From the NCBI RefSeq assembly GCF_015694705.1, contig NZ_JADQDR010000001.1, positions 914,029-978,028 of the forward strand: a stretch of 64,000 bases of DNA, read 5' to 3'. This document shows positions 63,743 to 64,000 of the stretch, piece after piece. Origin of the DNA: Pontibacter rufus. GTDB taxonomy: Bacteria > Bacteroidota > Bacteroidia > Cytophagales > Hymenobacteraceae. The first letter of the stretch is position 1, and each line of letters opens with the position of its first letter. The position numbers and the translations under genes are program-made. The notes beneath the pieces are model-generated. The model made no database searches, was not told where the DNA came from, and saw only the letters and a program-made list of their open reading frames with translations.

Positions 63743-64000
63743 CTACATATTAGGCTAGCTGTATTAATCGTAATCAACTAATCCTTAGTACATTATATTG
63801 GGAGTAGCTTAATGGCATAGTTATATCATTACTCTCTAATGAAAAGTATTAATTACAATTATCCGGGAGTAATTGCTTTTACAGTTTTATACCTGCTTTA
63901 AAAGAGAAATGTTTCGGATAATAAGAAAAAAGTTTTGAATTGAGAATCCAAACCTGGTGTAAAGAGTGAAATTTTTAATTCAGCAAGTGTAAATACCCCT

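Overview
The window looks like chromosomal DNA of a Bacteroidota bacterium, most likely a Cytophagales / Hymenobacteraceae (Pontibacter-like) organism. This is inferred from family content: a fused LpxC-FabZ, a SusC/SusD pair, the type IX secretion (T9SS) regulator PorX, a cargo protein with a T9SS sorting tail, a Bacteroidota-type E2 component, and promoter-like TAnnTTTG elements. No rRNA, tRNA or CRISPR array was seen.

Layout. (1) 1-7.4 kb: the right part of a prophage or phage-like element, with a 5'-truncated tail-fibre gene, a 1006-aa tail/spike enzyme, then a lysis cassette (small membrane proteins, GH19-like endolysin, holin-like protein, candidate single-gene spanin). (2) 7.4-10.9 kb: an abasic-site/translesion set on the minus strand (SRAP protein, UmuD, UmuC) and a secreted lipoprotein nuclease. 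(3) 11-25.4 kb: housekeeping genes including trhO, a nucleoside phosphorylase, an acyl-CoA reductase divergent from a ferredoxin, valS, an E2 acyltransferase, cinA, and DUF4197 and erythromycin-esterase-like proteins, separated by strong hairpin terminators. (4) 25.5-34.2 kb: a polysaccharide utilization locus (GH30, GH16, PKD lipoprotein, SusD, SusC), probably for beta-1,3/1,6-glucan. (5) 34.8-35.7 kb: a decayed IS982-type insertion sequence. (6) 35.8-46.8 kb: yebC, the lipid A genes lpxA, lpxC-fabZ and lpxD with an ABC ATPase, an HD phosphohydrolase, porX-tsaE-ald, and a flavin reductase-like gene. (7) 47.3-58.5 kb: an exopolysaccharide (EPS) cluster (Wza, Wzc, Wzx, Wzy and four glycosyltransferases) that becomes very AT-rich from about 52 kb. 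(8) 58.5-60.7 kb: gene-poor DNA with an IS256-family relic. (9) 61-63.5 kb: a large T9SS-exported glycosidase-like protein followed by two very long hairpins.

Most notable link. The C-terminal catalytic-looking domain of the phage tail protein (1414-4434) and the N-terminal domain of the EPS-adjacent T9SS protein (61003-63495) appear to be the same GH56/hyaluronidase-like barrel. Both proteins also carry the same roughly 110-residue Ig-like module, in opposite order. The phage copy keeps a D-x-E acidic pair (D748, E750), while the host copy reads N-x-E (N94, E96). A reasonable hypothesis is that phage and host use related enzymes on the same surface polysaccharide, the phage one as a depolymerase and the host one for EPS processing or binding. 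PorX in this window would be an upstream regulator of T9SS export of the host protein.
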